Both the position numbers and the translations under genes were made by a program. A stretch of DNA of 32,380 nucleotides from Hydrogenophaga sp. (GTDB lineage Bacteria > Pseudomonadota > Gammaproteobacteria > Burkholderiales > Burkholderiaceae_C): assembly GCF_026125825.1 (NCBI RefSeq), contig NZ_JAHCKK010000053.1, forward strand, positions 1 to 32,380, given 5' to 3'. The notes under the pieces were generated by a model that ran no database searches, was not told where the DNA came from, and worked only from the letters and a program-made list of their open reading frames with translations. Shown piece by piece: positions 1-8,319 of this stretch (the stretch's first letter is position 1; each line of letters opens with the position of its first letter).

Positions 1-18
1 GATAGGAGACCGACTCTC

Positions 19-330
19 TCAATCACAAAGCCAGTGCGGCATTGCGTTCGCATTGCGACGGTCAACGGTGACGTCGACCGAGCAGCTCACTCTTGACCGA
101 TGAGTCCAACTGAGCACGACGTACTGCAATCCGTGAGACACATCCGGCTCACTTGGGGACATGAACTCGGCGGATGGGATGCCCCTGTGCTTGGTGACCC
201 CTTCAAACATGTCGGCTGCAAGAGCCCATGTTTTCTTGGCGTCAAGCATCGGACCAAAGAAGACATAGCCAAACATACCACCCAGCAGCAGAGCGGCGCT
301 ACCTAGCGTGATGAGGATGACGCGTTTCAT
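19..330 (-). CDS. small membrane-anchored hypothetical protein (103 aa)
   Basis: The protein starts MKRVILITLG and has one hydrophobic segment (about residues 4-26) followed by a roughly 75-residue polar domain, so it is probably inner-membrane anchored with the C-terminal part in the periplasm. The reading frame continues open upstream, but the ATG at 330 gives a normal signal-anchor start and lies 29 bases after the stop of the YidD-like gene, so the longer version is unlikely. It is the last of three small genes read leftward and probably shares their transcript. I do not recognise a family. Two cysteines occur in the polar part, one at the C-terminus. No function can be given. Confidence 0.6.
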   Translation of the reverse strand: MKRVILITLGSAALLLGGMFGYVFFGPMLDAKKTWALAADMFEGVTKHRGIPSAEFMSPSEPDVSHGLQYVVLSWTHRSRVSCSVDVTVDRRNANAMPHWLCD

Positions 331-359
331 GGAATGTTCACGTCTGGCCAATCTCTGAC

Positions 360-692
360 CTACCACGGCCAACAACAGCAAGCCGTTACTTCTATCGCTT
401 TGGACCGAGACCAAAACGGGCAAGGCTCTGCAGGCGCTTCTGCCTGGCCTTCGCGCGAGTTCTGTTCGTTGATCGCCATCGTGCTCAGTTGTCGCGCTGA
501 AACCTTGCATTTCTGAAAGCGTCGTACCGTGGCTTTCAGTCCGACCCACAATCCATGGTGGGCAATGACTCTCTTGGCAAACTGCGAGCAAGAGGCGCCG
601 CCGGTAAGCACGCGATGAGCGCAACAGAAGCCTTTGCGCGGCGAGAGGTATCGCTGATAACCCTCGAGTGCCGAAACTGCGATGTCTCTCAT
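360..692 (-). CDS. YidD-like protein (membrane protein insertion efficiency factor family)
   Basis: The 110-residue product starts MRDIAVSALEGYQRYLSP and carries the YidD hallmarks: an amphipathic N-terminal helix, the YQRYLSP motif, a Cys-rich stretch (CC..., then GGASCSQFAKRV) and a following HHGLWVGL helix. YidD proteins are small inner-face membrane proteins that assist YidC-dependent insertion. The spacing between the Cys groups matches a longer-loop subgroup rather than E. coli YidD. A C-terminal tail of about 50 residues with a CCCWPW end has no known role. The open frame extends to a TTG at 788, overlapping the preceding gene; I chose the ATG at 692 because the motif begins just after it. 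The paralogue beside rpmH/rnpA is not here, so this is a second or divergent copy. Confidence 0.65.
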   Translation of the reverse strand: MRDIAVSALEGYQRYLSPRKGFCCAHRVLTGGASCSQFAKRVIAHHGLWVGLKATVRRFQKCKVSARQLSTMAINEQNSREGQAEAPAEPCPFWSRSKAIEVTACCCWPW

Positions 693-766
693 GGGCTTTC
701 TGTGAATATCCGCTTCTGGCCGATGGATGCCATCGTAGCCGAGGCTCGAAACGCGCTCGATGCGGA

Positions 767-1105
767 CTATCCCGCCGTTGTCGCCCAACTTGTTGCAACC
801 CCATTGGTGGCGAGGAGCGCGAACACAGAAAAAGCGCGGTCCGCTATTCGAATCTCGCCCTTGCCATGATGTTCAGAGAGGTAGTCAATGAGATCGGCGA
901 TTGCCATCACGTCACCCAACTTCCGATGAACCTCGACCAGAACCTCTTGGATGCCCCGGCTCTCGAATCGATGCACAACCACAGACAAAGCGCCTTCCTG
1001 CCGTAGGCGACCCGTTTCGTCCACAACATTCGTCCAATCCAGTTGCGCGCGATCGACGTTCGGGAACTTCTCCCTCATTTCTGCATGTATGCGACGTGCG
1101 TTCAT
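767..1105 (-). CDS. hypothetical protein (112 aa)
   Basis: The product begins MNARRIHAEMREKFPNVDRA and looks soluble, with mixed alpha/beta character and no signal peptide or membrane segment. I chose the ATG at 1105; the frame is open further upstream but that extension looks non-coding. No family is recognised. It is the first of three co-directional small genes. Its last residues overlap, in another frame, a possible N-terminal extension of the YidD-like gene (788-692), which leaves open an old frameshift joining the two. Confidence 0.55.
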   Translation of the reverse strand: MNARRIHAEMREKFPNVDRAQLDWTNVVDETGRLRQEGALSVVVHRFESRGIQEVLVEVHRKLGDVMAIADLIDYLSEHHGKGEIRIADRAFSVFALLATNGVATSWATTAG

Positions 1106-1315
1106 AGAGCGTGAATTTCGGACCGGTTGAGCGGCCGCTTCGGGCCAATCGCGGCAGTCTAGCCGCGATACCGCTGTGCGCACGCTGTACGTCTTCATGA
1201 CGACGACTGGATGGCTGCAATGTGGCGCAGATTGCACGTTCGATGCGCAAACACAACCAACGGCAATGGCTGCATAGCGGCGGTCGCCCGCCTCAATCCC
1301 AGCATTTGAAGCACA

Positions 1316-1350
1316 AGAAAAAGCCCGGCCACCAGCAAGGCGGCCGGGCT
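1316..1350 (-). terminator. rho-independent terminator on the minus strand
   Basis: A perfect 9-bp stem (1322-1330 with 1342-1350, arms AGCCCGGCC/GGCCGGGCT) is followed on the minus strand by TTTTT (1322-1318). It would stop a leftward transcript starting between here and about 1450, where no minus-strand gene is evident. It also insulates the gene at 1486 from the leftward operon. Confidence 0.7.
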
Positions 1351-1406
1351 CAAGCTGCAAGTCCACAAGGAGACAACAACAGCAACTGCCTGGTGCCACA
1401 TGCCGC

Positions 1407-1434
1407 TTGGCATCTGGCTCGGCATCAGTATACT
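1407..1434 (+). promoter_or_regulatory. sigma70-like promoter for the gene at 1486
   Basis: TTGGCA (1407-1412) and TATACT (1429-1434), each 5 of 6 to consensus, are separated by 16 bases. The -10 hexamer runs into the LexA box at 1431-1450, the usual arrangement for SOS repression. Confidence 0.6.
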
Positions 1435-1450
1435 GTACATAGGTACAGTA
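1431..1450 (+). promoter_or_regulatory. LexA-binding (SOS) box
   Basis: TACTGTACATAGGTACAGTA matches the gamma/beta-proteobacterial consensus TACTGT-N8-ACAGTA, and the palindrome extends one base each side (1430-1451, 9-bp arms, 4-base spacer). It overlaps the -10 region and start site of the promoter for 1486-1833. LexA repression relieved by DNA damage is a strong inference; the site is symmetric and could act leftward too. Confidence 0.85.
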
Positions 1451-1485
1451 TTTTCTGCCGCCACCACTTTTCCCGCTCCAGGACC

Positions 1486-1833
1486 ATGCGCGCCACCATG
1501 ACCAAGCTCCGTGCAGGCGGGCGGCTCTTGCCACCGGGCAGTGGCAAGGCCATGCGCGGCATGCTCTCCACCAAAAAATTCATCGGCGGCAACGCCTGGT
1601 TCAAGGTGCTCGAGTTCCAGCCCATGAACAGCTACCCCGGGCAGCATCAGCTGTACGAGCCGCGCCTCAAGTGGTGCGAGGCGGAGAAGACCGTGATCGT
1701 GTTTTCCGGCCTGGAGCAGGAAGACGGCGCGTGGGTGGTGCAGGAATGGGCGGTGGACGTGGCCCCTGTCGAGGAGACGCCGGTGGGCAAGGGCTGGCTC
1801 AAGCCACCGCGCCGGTACGAGCGCGACGCTTGA
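1486..1833 (+). CDS. hypothetical protein, probable LexA/SOS-regulated
   Basis: A 115-residue soluble protein begins MRATMTKLRAGGRLLPPGSG; a second ATG at 1498 could also serve. The N-terminal third is basic and glycine-rich (several KAMRG/STKKFIGG-type stretches, suggestive of nucleic-acid contact), and the rest alternates short strands with a tryptophan-rich acidic part, ending in a basic PPRRYERDA tail. I recognise no family. Its main clue is context: a sigma70-like promoter overlapped by a consensus LexA box 36-55 bases upstream. It appears monocistronic, with a 9-bp hairpin just after the stop. A role in the DNA-damage response is inferred from the promoter alone. Confidence 0.75.
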   Translation: MRATMTKLRAGGRLLPPGSGKAMRGMLSTKKFIGGNAWFKVLEFQPMNSYPGQHQLYEPRLKWCEAEKTVIVFSGLEQEDGAWVVQEWAVDVAPVEETPVGKGWLKPPRRYERDA

Positions 1834-1842
1834 CCACGCGCA

Positions 1843-1869
1843 CCAGCGCCCCCAGCGTCAGGGCGCTGG
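1843..1869 (+). terminator. hairpin after the SOS-box gene
   Basis: CCAGCGCCC (1843-1851) and GGGCGCTGG (1861-1869) form a perfect 9-bp stem with a 9-base loop, 10 bases past the stop codon. No U-tract follows, so it may be a weak terminator or a 3'-end stabiliser. Confidence 0.4.
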
Positions 1870-2225
1870 CAGATGCGTCCGCGCCAGCCGGCAGCAGCCC
1901 GAGGAAGCGGGGCAGGGTGCCTCAAGGTCGCGGCACTATTGCTTACGGATCAATTGGGTTGCCCGAAATGAAGCATTTCGGATTCACTGGTTGAGTTTGT
2001 AGCGCGAATCCATTGGTTGGCTGTTGACGCAAGTCAAGAGCGGCAGTGCCTATTGCGCCGATGAGACATGCGCTGTGCATCTCGATGTGGTTTGGTGAAA
2101 GTTATCACGCTCGAGTGCGGTTTGTAGTATCGCGTGACGCGGCGTAAGCATGACTTAAGCTGATTTTTATCCAATCCTATTGTCATTTTACGGCGATGGT
2201 AAAAACATTTAATTCTCGTTGAATC
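1870..2225. other. AT-rich intergenic region with small palindrome
   Basis: No convincing gene lies here. Composition falls well below the GC of the rest, notably from 2080 to 2225. CCGAAATG-AAG-CATTTCGG (1963-1981) is a perfect 8-bp inverted repeat. The AT-rich end presumably carries the promoter of the rightward signalling operon, but no clear -35/-10 pair was found. Confidence 0.5.
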
Positions 2226-2429
2226 ATGTCGATATTGAATTACGTGGTGGAACTCATTCAAGAGATCCATGATGACGAAATGGCCATTGCTCGAAAGCGC
2301 GAGCTGCTCGCCACCGCCTGGGACGCATGCCGGGTGGAGAAGTCAGGGGCTTCGGCTGTCCCCTCCTCTGAAAACTGTTCGCCTGCCACCCCGGCCGAAG
2401 CGCTGCACGCTGGTGTGGGCGAACGCTGA
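2226..2429 (+). CDS. small hypothetical protein (67 aa)
   Basis: The product begins MSILNYVVELIQEIHDDEMA and has an amphipathic, heptad-like N-terminal helix to about residue 35 followed by a Ser/Pro/Ala-rich tail. No family is recognised and the Shine-Dalgarno is weak. It lies 15 bases ahead of the SUOX-fold gene in the same direction and right after an AT-rich leader, so it may be the first gene of that operon. It could alternatively be untranslated leader. Confidence 0.4.
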   Translation: MSILNYVVELIQEIHDDEMAIARKRELLATAWDACRVEKSGASAVPSSENCSPATPAEALHAGVGER

Positions 2430-2444
2430 AACGAGTTCACGAAC

Positions 2445-2972
2445 ATGTCCAAATTGCTGTTTTCAAGGCGTTTTTTTCGGGGCTTGTGGGCCGGCGTGGC
2501 CTGCGCGATGCTGGTGGGCACAGCTGCCGCAGAGGGGCTGCCGCCACCCAAAGGGCGGGTGGTGTTGACGGTGTCAGGCAACATTTCGCAGCCCAATCAG
2601 GGGAAAGTCGCCGCCTTTGACATGGCCATGCTCGAAGCGTTGCCGCAACACAGCTTCACCACGCGCACGCCTTGGTACGACCGCCCGGTCAAATTCACCG
2701 GCCCCTTGTTGTCAGACATTCTGGCGGCCACGAAAGCGCAGGGCAGACAAATCAATGCCAGCGCGATCAATGATTACACCATTCACATTCCCGTGGCCGA
2801 CGCGCAAATGCATGGGATCATTGTGGCGCGCCTGTTGGACGATCAGCCGATGGCGGTTCGTGATAAAGGGCCATTGTTTGTGATTTACCCATTTGACAGC
2901 AAATCGGAATTGCGATCGTCGGTTTATTACGAGCGCTCAATCTGGCAACTGAAACGGATGAGCATCGAATGA
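2445..2972 (+). CDS. periplasmic SUOX-fold (molybdopterin oxidoreductase-like) protein, probable sensor partner
   Basis: The 175-residue protein has a basic N-terminus and signal peptide (about residues 1-29, cleavage near TAAAEG). The mature part resembles the small stand-alone oxidoreductase molybdopterin-binding domain: LTVSGNI, a [16 protein letters not shown] segment, NDYTIHIPV, and the [16 protein letters not shown] end. The only cysteine is in the signal peptide, so the Moco-ligating cysteine of sulfite-oxidase enzymes is missing and catalysis is unlikely. Its stop overlaps the start of the hybrid histidine kinase by four bases (ATGA), so the two are translationally coupled. The reasonable inference is a periplasmic ligand-binding protein that feeds the kinase's periplasmic domain. 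Confidence 0.8.
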   Translation: MSKLLFSRRFFRGLWAGVACAMLVGTAAAEGLPPPKGRVVLTVSGNISQPNQGKVAAFDMAMLEALPQHSFTTRTPWYDRPVKFTGPLLSDILAATKAQGRQINASAINDYTIHIPVADAQMHGIIVARLLDDQPMAVRDKGPLFVIYPFDSKSELRSSVYYERSIWQLKRMSIE

Positions 2973-5233
2973 ACCGCCAACCCACCGGCTTTGCCGCCTG
3001 GCGTGCCCCGCAATGGGCACTGGCCATCACCGTTCTGCTCCTGGCGACCTTGACGCCTCTGGGCTGGTTGGGCTGGCTTCAGTGGCAGACGCTGCAGGAC
3101 ACCGAGACGCGCCAGGTGGACTCCATCATGTGGCAGGCGTACCAGCTGGAGCACGAGCTCAGCCGGCTTGACCAGGTGGTGCTGGAAGCGGGCGACCCCG
3201 GCTCGTCGGTGCAGCCCGAAGACCTGCAGGAGCGCTACGAGGTTTTTCTGAGCCGCATCAATCTCCTGTCAGGGATTCCTCGCCGGGACCTGCTGGATGC
3301 CTGGGGTGGGTTCGAGCCGGTGCTGAAGATGCTGCAGCAGTTCAAGGCGCATGCCGATCCTTTGATGGCGGACCCCGGGCGCCTGCTGCGCGATGCGGCG
3401 GCGCTTTCTGGCGTGCATGCCAAGGCGCACGAGCTTTCGCCCGCCTTGAGCGAGCTCACGCGCGAGGCGAACCGCGCGGTTGCGCGTTTCGTGGACGAGC
3501 GCAACGCCCAGTTGCGCCGCCAGAGTCAGTTGCTCATCGGGTTGGCCACGGTGCAGGTGGTGGTCATGCTGCTTTTCGTGGCGCTGCTGGTGCGGCATAT
3601 TCGCCAGCAGAGCCGGCAGTACGCGAATTTGCAGCAATTGTCCAAGGACCTGGCCACGGCCAGGGATCAGGCCGAGGCGGCCAACCATGCCAAGAGCGTC
3701 TTCCTGGCGAACATGAGCCACGAAATCCGCACCCCCTTCCAGGGAATGCTGGGCATGCTCAAGCTGCTGGAAGACACCCGCCTGAGCACCGAGCAGCGCG
3801 ATTACATCCAGACCGCCACCGATTCCGCGCAGCACTTGCTGGGCGTGGTGAACGACATCCTCGATGTGTCCACCATCGAGTCGGGCACGCTCACGCTGGC
3901 CCCGGCTCCGGTGAATCTCGGCGTCATGGCCAATGAGGTGACGAACCTGCTGGAGCCACTGGCCAACGACAAGGGCGTACACATGAGCTGCCATTGCGTG
4001 GAAGGCCTGCCCACATGGGTGATGGCGGACCCGACGCGGGTGCGCCAGATCATCTACAACCTGGTGAACAACGCCATGAAGTTCACCCAGCGCGGCAGCA
4101 TCGAGGTGATTCTCGAAGCCGAGCCAGACAGGCCCGACGGGGTGCGCCTGACGGTGCAGGACACCGGCATCGGCATGGACAAGGAAACGGTGGAAAACCT
4201 GTTCACCCGCTTCTACCAGGCCGACAACTCCCTGCGCCGCCGCGTGGGTGGCTCAGGCCTTGGGCTGGAGATTTCGCGCACGCTGGCGCGCATGATGGAT
4301 GGCGACATCACCGTCACGAGCGAGCCGGGCAAGGGCTCCATCTTCGTGGTGTCGCTGCGCCTGCCGCGCGCGCCGGCACCGAAGATCGACAAGGCCATGC
4401 TGATGGACGATGCCGCCTGGGAGCGCCGCCGCACGCCGGTGCGGCGACTGCGGCTGCTGGTGGCAGAGGACCACCCGGTCAACCTCAAGTACCTGAATCT
4501 GCTCATCGATCGGATGGGGCATGAGGCGGTCTTCTGCGAAAACGGTTTTGAAGCCTTGCAGATTCTCAACCGCGAGAGCTTCGACGTGGTGCTGCTCGAT
4601 TACCACATGCCCGTGCTCGATGGCATTGCCACGACGCGTGAGATCCGCGCGTTGCCCTCACCGGCGAGCGAGGTGCCGGTGATCATGGTCACGGCCGACG
4701 TGGTGAACGACACCCGTCAGCTGGCGATGGACGCGGGCGTGACGCAGTTCGCCCCCAAGCCTTTGCAAGAGGCCGATTTGCGCAGGGCCTTGCGCCGCTG
4801 CGGTGTGCTCGAAGGCGGCATGGAAACCGTGCCGGCCGCGCTCGAGACGGCTCTGCGCACGGTGCGCAGCCCGAAGCAGCTCATCGACACCCAGGTTTAT
4901 GCGGAGTTGCTTTCCATGATGCCGGCCGAGATGTTCAGCCAGCTGCTGGACATGCTGTTCAAGGCGCCGGAAGGCACGGCCCTGGTCTTGCAGCAGGCGC
5001 TGCAAGACGAAGACCTGGAGGCCATCGTGTACCAGGGGCACCGGTTGAAGGGCTCCTGCATGCTTCTGGGGCTTCGCGCGCTGACGGCCGTGTCGGGCGA
5101 TATCGAGAAGTCGGGGCAGGCGGGCGACATCAAGGCGCTGCGCGAGCTCAAGGAGGTGTTGGCGGTGGACATCGCCGACACCGTAGCCGCCTTGCCGTTC
5201 ATGGCCAAGTTGGCCGAGGAGGTCACGGTCTGA
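2969..5233 (+). CDS. hybrid sensor histidine kinase with receiver and HPt domains
   Basis: A 754-residue inner-membrane kinase. Two transmembrane segments (about 15-37 and 186-208) bracket a helical periplasmic sensor of about 150 residues. A coiled linker leads to HisKA with phospho-acceptor H251 ([11 protein letters not shown]), then HATPase_c with N-box near 358-373, DTGIGM (398-403) and GGSGLGL (427-433). A receiver follows with phospho-acceptor D544 (LLDYHMP) and conserved lysine in APKPL, then an HPt domain with H691 ([13 protein letters not shown]). This is a complete His-Asp-His relay in one chain of the BarA/ArcB kind, lacking only its final response regulator. It is coupled to the SUOX-fold gene upstream and followed by a chemoreceptor. 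Confidence 0.92.
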   Translation: MNRQPTGFAAWRAPQWALAITVLLLATLTPLGWLGWLQWQTLQDTETRQVDSIMWQAYQLEHELSRLDQVVLEAGDPGSSVQPEDLQERYEVFLSRINLLSGIPRRDLLDAWGGFEPVLKMLQQFKAHADPLMADPGRLLRDAAALSGVHAKAHELSPALSELTREANRAVARFVDERNAQLRRQSQLLIGLATVQVVVMLLFVALLVRHIRQQSRQYANLQQLSKDLATARDQAEAANHAKSVFLANMSHEIRTPFQGMLGMLKLLEDTRLSTEQRDYIQTATDSAQHLLGVVNDILDVSTIESGTLTLAPAPVNLGVMANEVTNLLEPLANDKGVHMSCHCVEGLPTWVMADPTRVRQIIYNLVNNAMKFTQRGSIEVILEAEPDRPDGVRLTVQDTGIGMDKETVENLFTRFYQADNSLRRRVGGSGLGLEISRTLARMMDGDITVTSEPGKGSIFVVSLRLPRAPAPKIDKAMLMDDAAWERRRTPVRRLRLLVAEDHPVNLKYLNLLIDRMGHEAVFCENGFEALQILNRESFDVVLLDYHMPVLDGIATTREIRALPSPASEVPVIMVTADVVNDTRQLAMDAGVTQFAPKPLQEADLRRALRRCGVLEGGMETVPAALETALRTVRSPKQLIDTQVYAELLSMMPAEMFSQLLDMLFKAPEGTALVLQQALQDEDLEAIVYQGHRLKGSCMLLGLRALTAVSGDIEKSGQAGDIKALRELKEVLAVDIADTVAALPFMAKLAEEVTV

Positions 5234-5283
5234 TGGCCGTGGCTGGCATTCACTTGTTAGCAGGTAACTCCAAGAGATCGAAA

Positions 5284-6828
5284 ATGCGTCAGAATTTTCC
5301 AGTCACCCAGCAAGATTTTTCGTTTCCAGCGGATGCGACGCTCATGTCCACCACGGATGCGCACAGCAACATCGCTTACGCCAACGATGCGTTTGTGGCG
5401 GTGAGTGGCTATCGGCGCGAAGAGCTTGAAGGCCAGCCCCACAACCTGGTGCGGCACCCGGACATGCCGGCCGAGGCATTCGAGGACATGTGGCGAACGC
5501 TCAAGGGTGGCGAGCCCTGGACCGGCCTGGTCAAGAACCGGCGCCAGAACGGTGACCATTATTGGGTCCGCGCGAACGCCACGCCGGTGAAGCGCGATGG
5601 CGTGATCACCGGGTATATGTCCGTGAGGACGAAGCCGACGCCAGAGGAAGTCGCCTCCGCAAGCAGCCTCTATGCGAAGTTCAAGGAAGGGCGTGCAGGG
5701 GACCTGCGGTTCCAGAAGGGGCTGATCACCCGCTCCGGCGTCATGGGGTGGACGTCTCTCCTGCAGACCATGTCCTCCGCATCGCGGGCCGTTCTGGCGC
5801 TGTTGCTGGTGACGGCGCTGGTCAGTGCGGAGGTCTGGTACGAAGGGCTCCACGGGACCGGCTTCGCTCAGTTCCTGCTGCTGTTCATCGCGACGATGGC
5901 GCTGGCCTCGCTGTGGATGCACCATCAGATTTTCAAGCCGCTTGCCAGGTTGCGTGAGCAGGCGACGAGCATTGCAACGGGAAATTTTCGCAGTTCAACG
6001 CATTTGAATCGCACCGACGAGATCGGCATGACGATGCGCGCCATCAGCCAACTGGGGCTGATGTTTCGGTGGGTTATCGACGATGTCCGCCAGCAGGTGC
6101 TCAACGCGAAGGTCGCCGCCTCTGAAATTGCCCAGGGGAACAACGACTTGAGCTCGCGGACCGAGCAGGCGGCTGCGAGCGTGCAGCAGACGGCGGCTTC
6201 CATGGAGCAGATGACCGCCACCGTGCGGACCAATGCCGAGACCTCCCATCAAGCCGCCCACCTGTCCACGGCAGCCAGTGGCGCGGCGGCCAAGGGAGGG
6301 CGGGCGGTGGAAGAGGTGATCGGCACCATGAATGAAATCGCGCAAAGCTCGAAGAAGATCGCCGACATCATCGGTGTGATCGATGGCATCGCATCTCAAA
6401 CCAACATCCTGGCGCTCAATGCCGCTGTGGAGGCCGCGCGCGCAGGCGATCAAGGCCGTGGGTTTGCGGTGGTGGCGACGGAGGTCAGGTCGCTCGCGCA
6501 GCGAAGCGCCGAGGCTGCCAAGGAGATCCGCGGTCTGATCGCTTCCAGCGTCGACAAGGTCAACGATGGCTCCGCCATGGTGGATGACGCCGGCCGCACG
6601 ATGAAGGAGATCGTGCTGGAGGTGGACCGGGTTTCGACCATGATTGCGGAGATCAGCACGGCAACGCGCGAGCAGAGCGAGGGCATCACGCAAGTGGCCA
6701 CGGCCGTGGGGCACCTGGACCAGGTCACCCAGCAGAACGCGGCGCTGGTGGAGCAGAACGCCGCTGCCTCTGAAAGCCTGCGCACGCAGATGAGCCTGCT
6801 GGGCAAGGCCGTGGACGTGTTCAGCTGA
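5284..6828 (+). CDS. Aer-like PAS-containing methyl-accepting chemotaxis protein
   Basis: A 514-residue receptor. An N-terminal PAS domain (about 10-118) contains the Aer-type features [17 protein letters not shown] and WVRANATPV, which in Aer bind FAD and sense redox state. Two closely spaced hydrophobic segments (about 168-184 and 194-212) form a membrane hairpin with almost no periplasmic loop, then HAMP and the methyl-accepting signalling domain whose hairpin tip includes [19 protein letters not shown]. No C-terminal CheR-docking pentapeptide is seen. The frame is open to an ATG at 5233 overlapping the kinase stop, but the ATG at 5284 matches the start of Aer homologues. Likely cytoplasmic energy/redox taxis sensor. 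Confidence 0.9.
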   Translation: MRQNFPVTQQDFSFPADATLMSTTDAHSNIAYANDAFVAVSGYRREELEGQPHNLVRHPDMPAEAFEDMWRTLKGGEPWTGLVKNRRQNGDHYWVRANATPVKRDGVITGYMSVRTKPTPEEVASASSLYAKFKEGRAGDLRFQKGLITRSGVMGWTSLLQTMSSASRAVLALLLVTALVSAEVWYEGLHGTGFAQFLLLFIATMALASLWMHHQIFKPLARLREQATSIATGNFRSSTHLNRTDEIGMTMRAISQLGLMFRWVIDDVRQQVLNAKVAASEIAQGNNDLSSRTEQAAASVQQTAASMEQMTATVRTNAETSHQAAHLSTAASGAAAKGGRAVEEVIGTMNEIAQSSKKIADIIGVIDGIASQTNILALNAAVEAARAGDQGRGFAVVATEVRSLAQRSAEAAKEIRGLIASSVDKVNDGSAMVDDAGRTMKEIVLEVDRVSTMIAEISTATREQSEGITQVATAVGHLDQVTQQNAALVEQNAAASESLRTQMSLLGKAVDVFS

Positions 6829-6831
6829 GCG

Positions 6832-8319
6832 TCAGGCAGAGAGGGTGAAGTAGAAGGTCGCGCCCTGGTCCGGTCTGGCCTGCACCCACACGCGCCCGCC
6901 ATGCCGTGCCGCGATGCGCTGCACGATGCTCAGGCCGATGCCTGTTCCCTTGAACTCGGTTTCGCTGTGCAGGCGCCGGAAGGGGCTGAAGAGTTGGTCC
7001 GCGTGGGCCATGTCGAAGCCGCAGCCGTTGTCTTTGACGTAGAAGACATCGCGGCCCGCTTCGGGCTCGCGGCCCACTTCGATGCGGGTGACGTCGCGGT
7101 TGGCGCAGAACTTCCAGGCGTTGCGCAGCAGGTTGTCAAGGATGCTGCGCACGAGCACCGGATCACCATGGGCCTTGAGGTCGGGGGCGATGCGCACCTC
7201 GGCCACCCGCTGGGGTTCGGTCTCCATCTGTTGCTCGATGATGTCCGCGGCGATGCTGCTCAGATCCACCTCGCTCAGCTGCGGAGTGACTTTGGAGAGG
7301 TGCGAGAGGTTGAGCAGGGCGTCGATGAGGTTGCTCATCTGGGTGCTCTTGGCGGCGATGCGCGCGATGAGCTGGATGCCCGCCTCGTCGAGCTGGGCGC
7401 GATGGTCCTCCAGCAGCACCCCGCTGAGGCCGGCGATGGCGCGGATGGGTGAGCGCAGGTCGTGCGCCACCGAGTAGCTGAAGGTCTCCAGCTCCTTGAG
7501 GCTTTCGCGCAGTTCGTTGGTGCGTTCGCCCACCAGGCTTTCCAGGCCTTCGTTGAGTTTGCGCAGCCGGATCTCCGCGTGCTTGCGCTCCGAGATGTCT
7601 TGCACCACGCCGCTGATGCGTTGCTCGGGCAGGGCGCTGGCGTCGATCTTGATCCAGCGCGAGGGCTTGCGGTCGCTCAGAAGGCGGAATTCTTCGCTGA
7701 ATTTCTTCAGCGGATCGAGCGCCTCCCGGAATCGGGTGGCGACGAGGGCGCGGTCTTTTTCGTCGATGCCGGCAAGAAAGTGCTCGAGGGTGATGGCGTG
7801 TTCGGCGGACTGGTCGAGCAGTTCCGCCGTGCGTGGGTTGAGCTTCATGGCCGCGCTGCTGGGGTCGAACTCCAGGATGCCCAGGCTGGCGGCGTCCAGG
7901 GCCTGTTGCAGCAGGCGGCGGTTTTCCACCAGGGCCTCTTCCACCGCATGGCGCTCCAGCGCCATTTGAATGGTGGCATGCAGTTCGCGCTCGGAGAACG
8001 GCTTGATGAGGTAGCCGTAGGGGCGAGTCTTGCGCGCGCGCTCCAGGGTGGAGTCTTCGGAATAGGCGGTGAGGTAGATCACGGGCAGGGGGCCATCCTC
8101 GTTGAGCCGCGCGGCCACTTCGATGCCGTCCATGTCGCCTTCGATGTGGATGTCCATCAGCACGAGGTCGGGGCGGGATCGCGAGACGATGTCCAGGCTT
8201 TGCTGGCCGGAGACGGCCACGTGTGGCACGTCGTAGCCCAGCTGCGAGAGGCGCTGCTGCAGGTTGAAGGCCACGATGCTTTCGTCTTCCACGATCAGTA
8301 TGCGAGCCGGTTGTTTCAT
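6832..8319 (-). CDS. response regulator/PAS/histidine kinase fusion
   Basis: A 495-residue cytoplasmic protein. An N-terminal receiver (about 6-122) has the acidic pair E11/D12, phospho-acceptor D56 (LVLMDIHIEG) and K106 (IKPFSE). A PAS domain (about 130-248) is followed by a coiled segment, HisKA with H286 (SVAHDLRSP) and HATPase_c ending in the GTGIGLSIVQRIAARHGG box. No DNA-binding or membrane segment is present. The start at 8319 overlaps the stop of the upstream kinase by four bases, so they form one operon, and this protein probably receives phosphate from that kinase and passes the signal on through its own. It ends three bases from the convergent chemoreceptor gene. Confidence 0.9.
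   Translation of the reverse strand: MKQPARILIVEDESIVAFNLQQRLSQLGYDVPHVAVSGQQSLDIVSRSRPDLVLMDIHIEGDMDGIEVAARLNEDGPLPVIYLTAYSEDSTLERARKTRPYGYLIKPFSERELHATIQMALERHAVEEALVENRRLLQQALDAASLGILEFDPSSAAMKLNPRTAELLDQSAEHAITLEHFLAGIDEKDRALVATRFREALDPLKKFSEEFRLLSDRKPSRWIKIDASALPEQRISGVVQDISERKHAEIRLRKLNEGLESLVGERTNELRESLKELETFSYSVAHDLRSPIRAIAGLSGVLLEDHRAQLDEAGIQLIARIAAKSTQMSNLIDALLNLSHLSKVTPQLSEVDLSSIAADIIEQQMETEPQRVAEVRIAPDLKAHGDPVLVRSILDNLLRNAWKFCANRDVTRIEVGREPEAGRDVFYVKDNGCGFDMAHADQLFSPFRRLHSETEFKGTGIGLSIVQRIAARHGGRVWVQARPDQGATFYFTLSA

Noticed and set aside
701-740. CCGCTTCTGGCCGAT resembling CCGCTTCGGGCCAAT near 1137-1151, a possible short dispersed repeat
   Set aside because: Only two imperfect copies of about 15 bases, one in possible coding sequence; the evidence is too weak to call a repeat family, though similar sequences may be common intergenic relics in this group.
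5233-5283. Start of the chemoreceptor at the ATG overlapping the kinase stop
   Set aside because: The 17 extra residues do not resemble Aer-type N-termini, whereas MRQNFPVTQ at 5284 does.
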